A stretch of DNA of 5,910 nt from an uncultured Nitrospira sp. GTDB lineage: Bacteria; Nitrospirota; Nitrospiria; Nitrospirales; UBA8639. Shown in pieces: positions 5,888-5,910 of this stretch. Below the pieces are notes generated by a model. The model ran no database searches. It was given only the letters and a program-made list of their open reading frames with translations, and was not told the DNA's origin. Every line of letters begins with the position of its first letter. Position 1 is the stretch's first letter. Location of the stretch: NCBI GenBank assembly GCA_902500695.1, contig CABVRQ010000132.1:1-5910 (forward strand), written 5' to 3'. The position numbers and the translations under genes are program-made.

Positions 5888-5910
5888 GTTTACCTGGTAC
5901 TGAGTTATCT

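Noticed and set aside
1..5910. CRISPR array, tRNA, rRNA or insertion sequence
   Set aside because: I saw no regularly spaced direct repeats, no tRNA-like cloverleaf, no transposase motif and no terminal inverted repeats with target duplications.

Overview
The window comes from a Gram-negative bacterium with roughly balanced base composition. Every intact gene encodes a protein with an export signal. Three carry clear lipoproteins signals, one has an ambiguous signal, and one has a probable signal peptidase I site. The mix (a COG3014-like lipoprotein, an astacin-like lipoprotein protease, an exported SUMF1-fold protein and short orphan lipoproteins) reminds me of Nitrospirota or a similar environmental lineage. 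That placement is a weak inference; no rRNA or other marker is present.

Layout. Positions 134-1303 (+) encode a lipoprotein that resembles the COG3014 family, with a TPR-like helical middle and an unusual Gly-rich hydrophobic stretch. A gene-free stretch of 375 bases (1304-1678) follows. Positions 1679-2119 (+) encode a small exported protein of unknown function. Positions 2232-3545 (+) encode a lipoprotein zinc metalloprotease of the astacin-like type (HELGH, GFRHE, SVMHY) with a C-terminal PPC-type domain. A strong hairpin at 3566-3597 separates it from a convergent gene at 4586-3660 (-), an exported SUMF1/formylglycine-generating-enzyme-fold protein that lacks the active-site cysteines. 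Positions 5366-5887 (+) encode a short lipoprotein with one TPR-like helix pair.

The main hidden feature is the 'intergenic' DNA at about 4694-5423 (+). Read across all three frames it gives, in the correct order, the diagnostic blocks of a PLP-dependent class I aminotransferase of the kynurenine/glutamine transaminase type: SEIRAM, GVPK, GLKV, AGVNGAL, DEVIVFE-Y-G-H, LTDRTRALVVNNPGN, ALESLAVFAR and LLIF--E. It is broken by at least four frame changes and several stop codons, and its C-terminal third is missing. The start of the downstream lipoprotein gene seems to lie on or next to the end of this remnant, and the ORF that carries the lipoprotein extends upstream into it in the same frame.

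The genes do not form an obvious pathway. They are best read as a run of independent envelope-protein genes, with one decayed metabolic gene among them. I see no tRNA, rRNA, CRISPR array, insertion sequence or origin.
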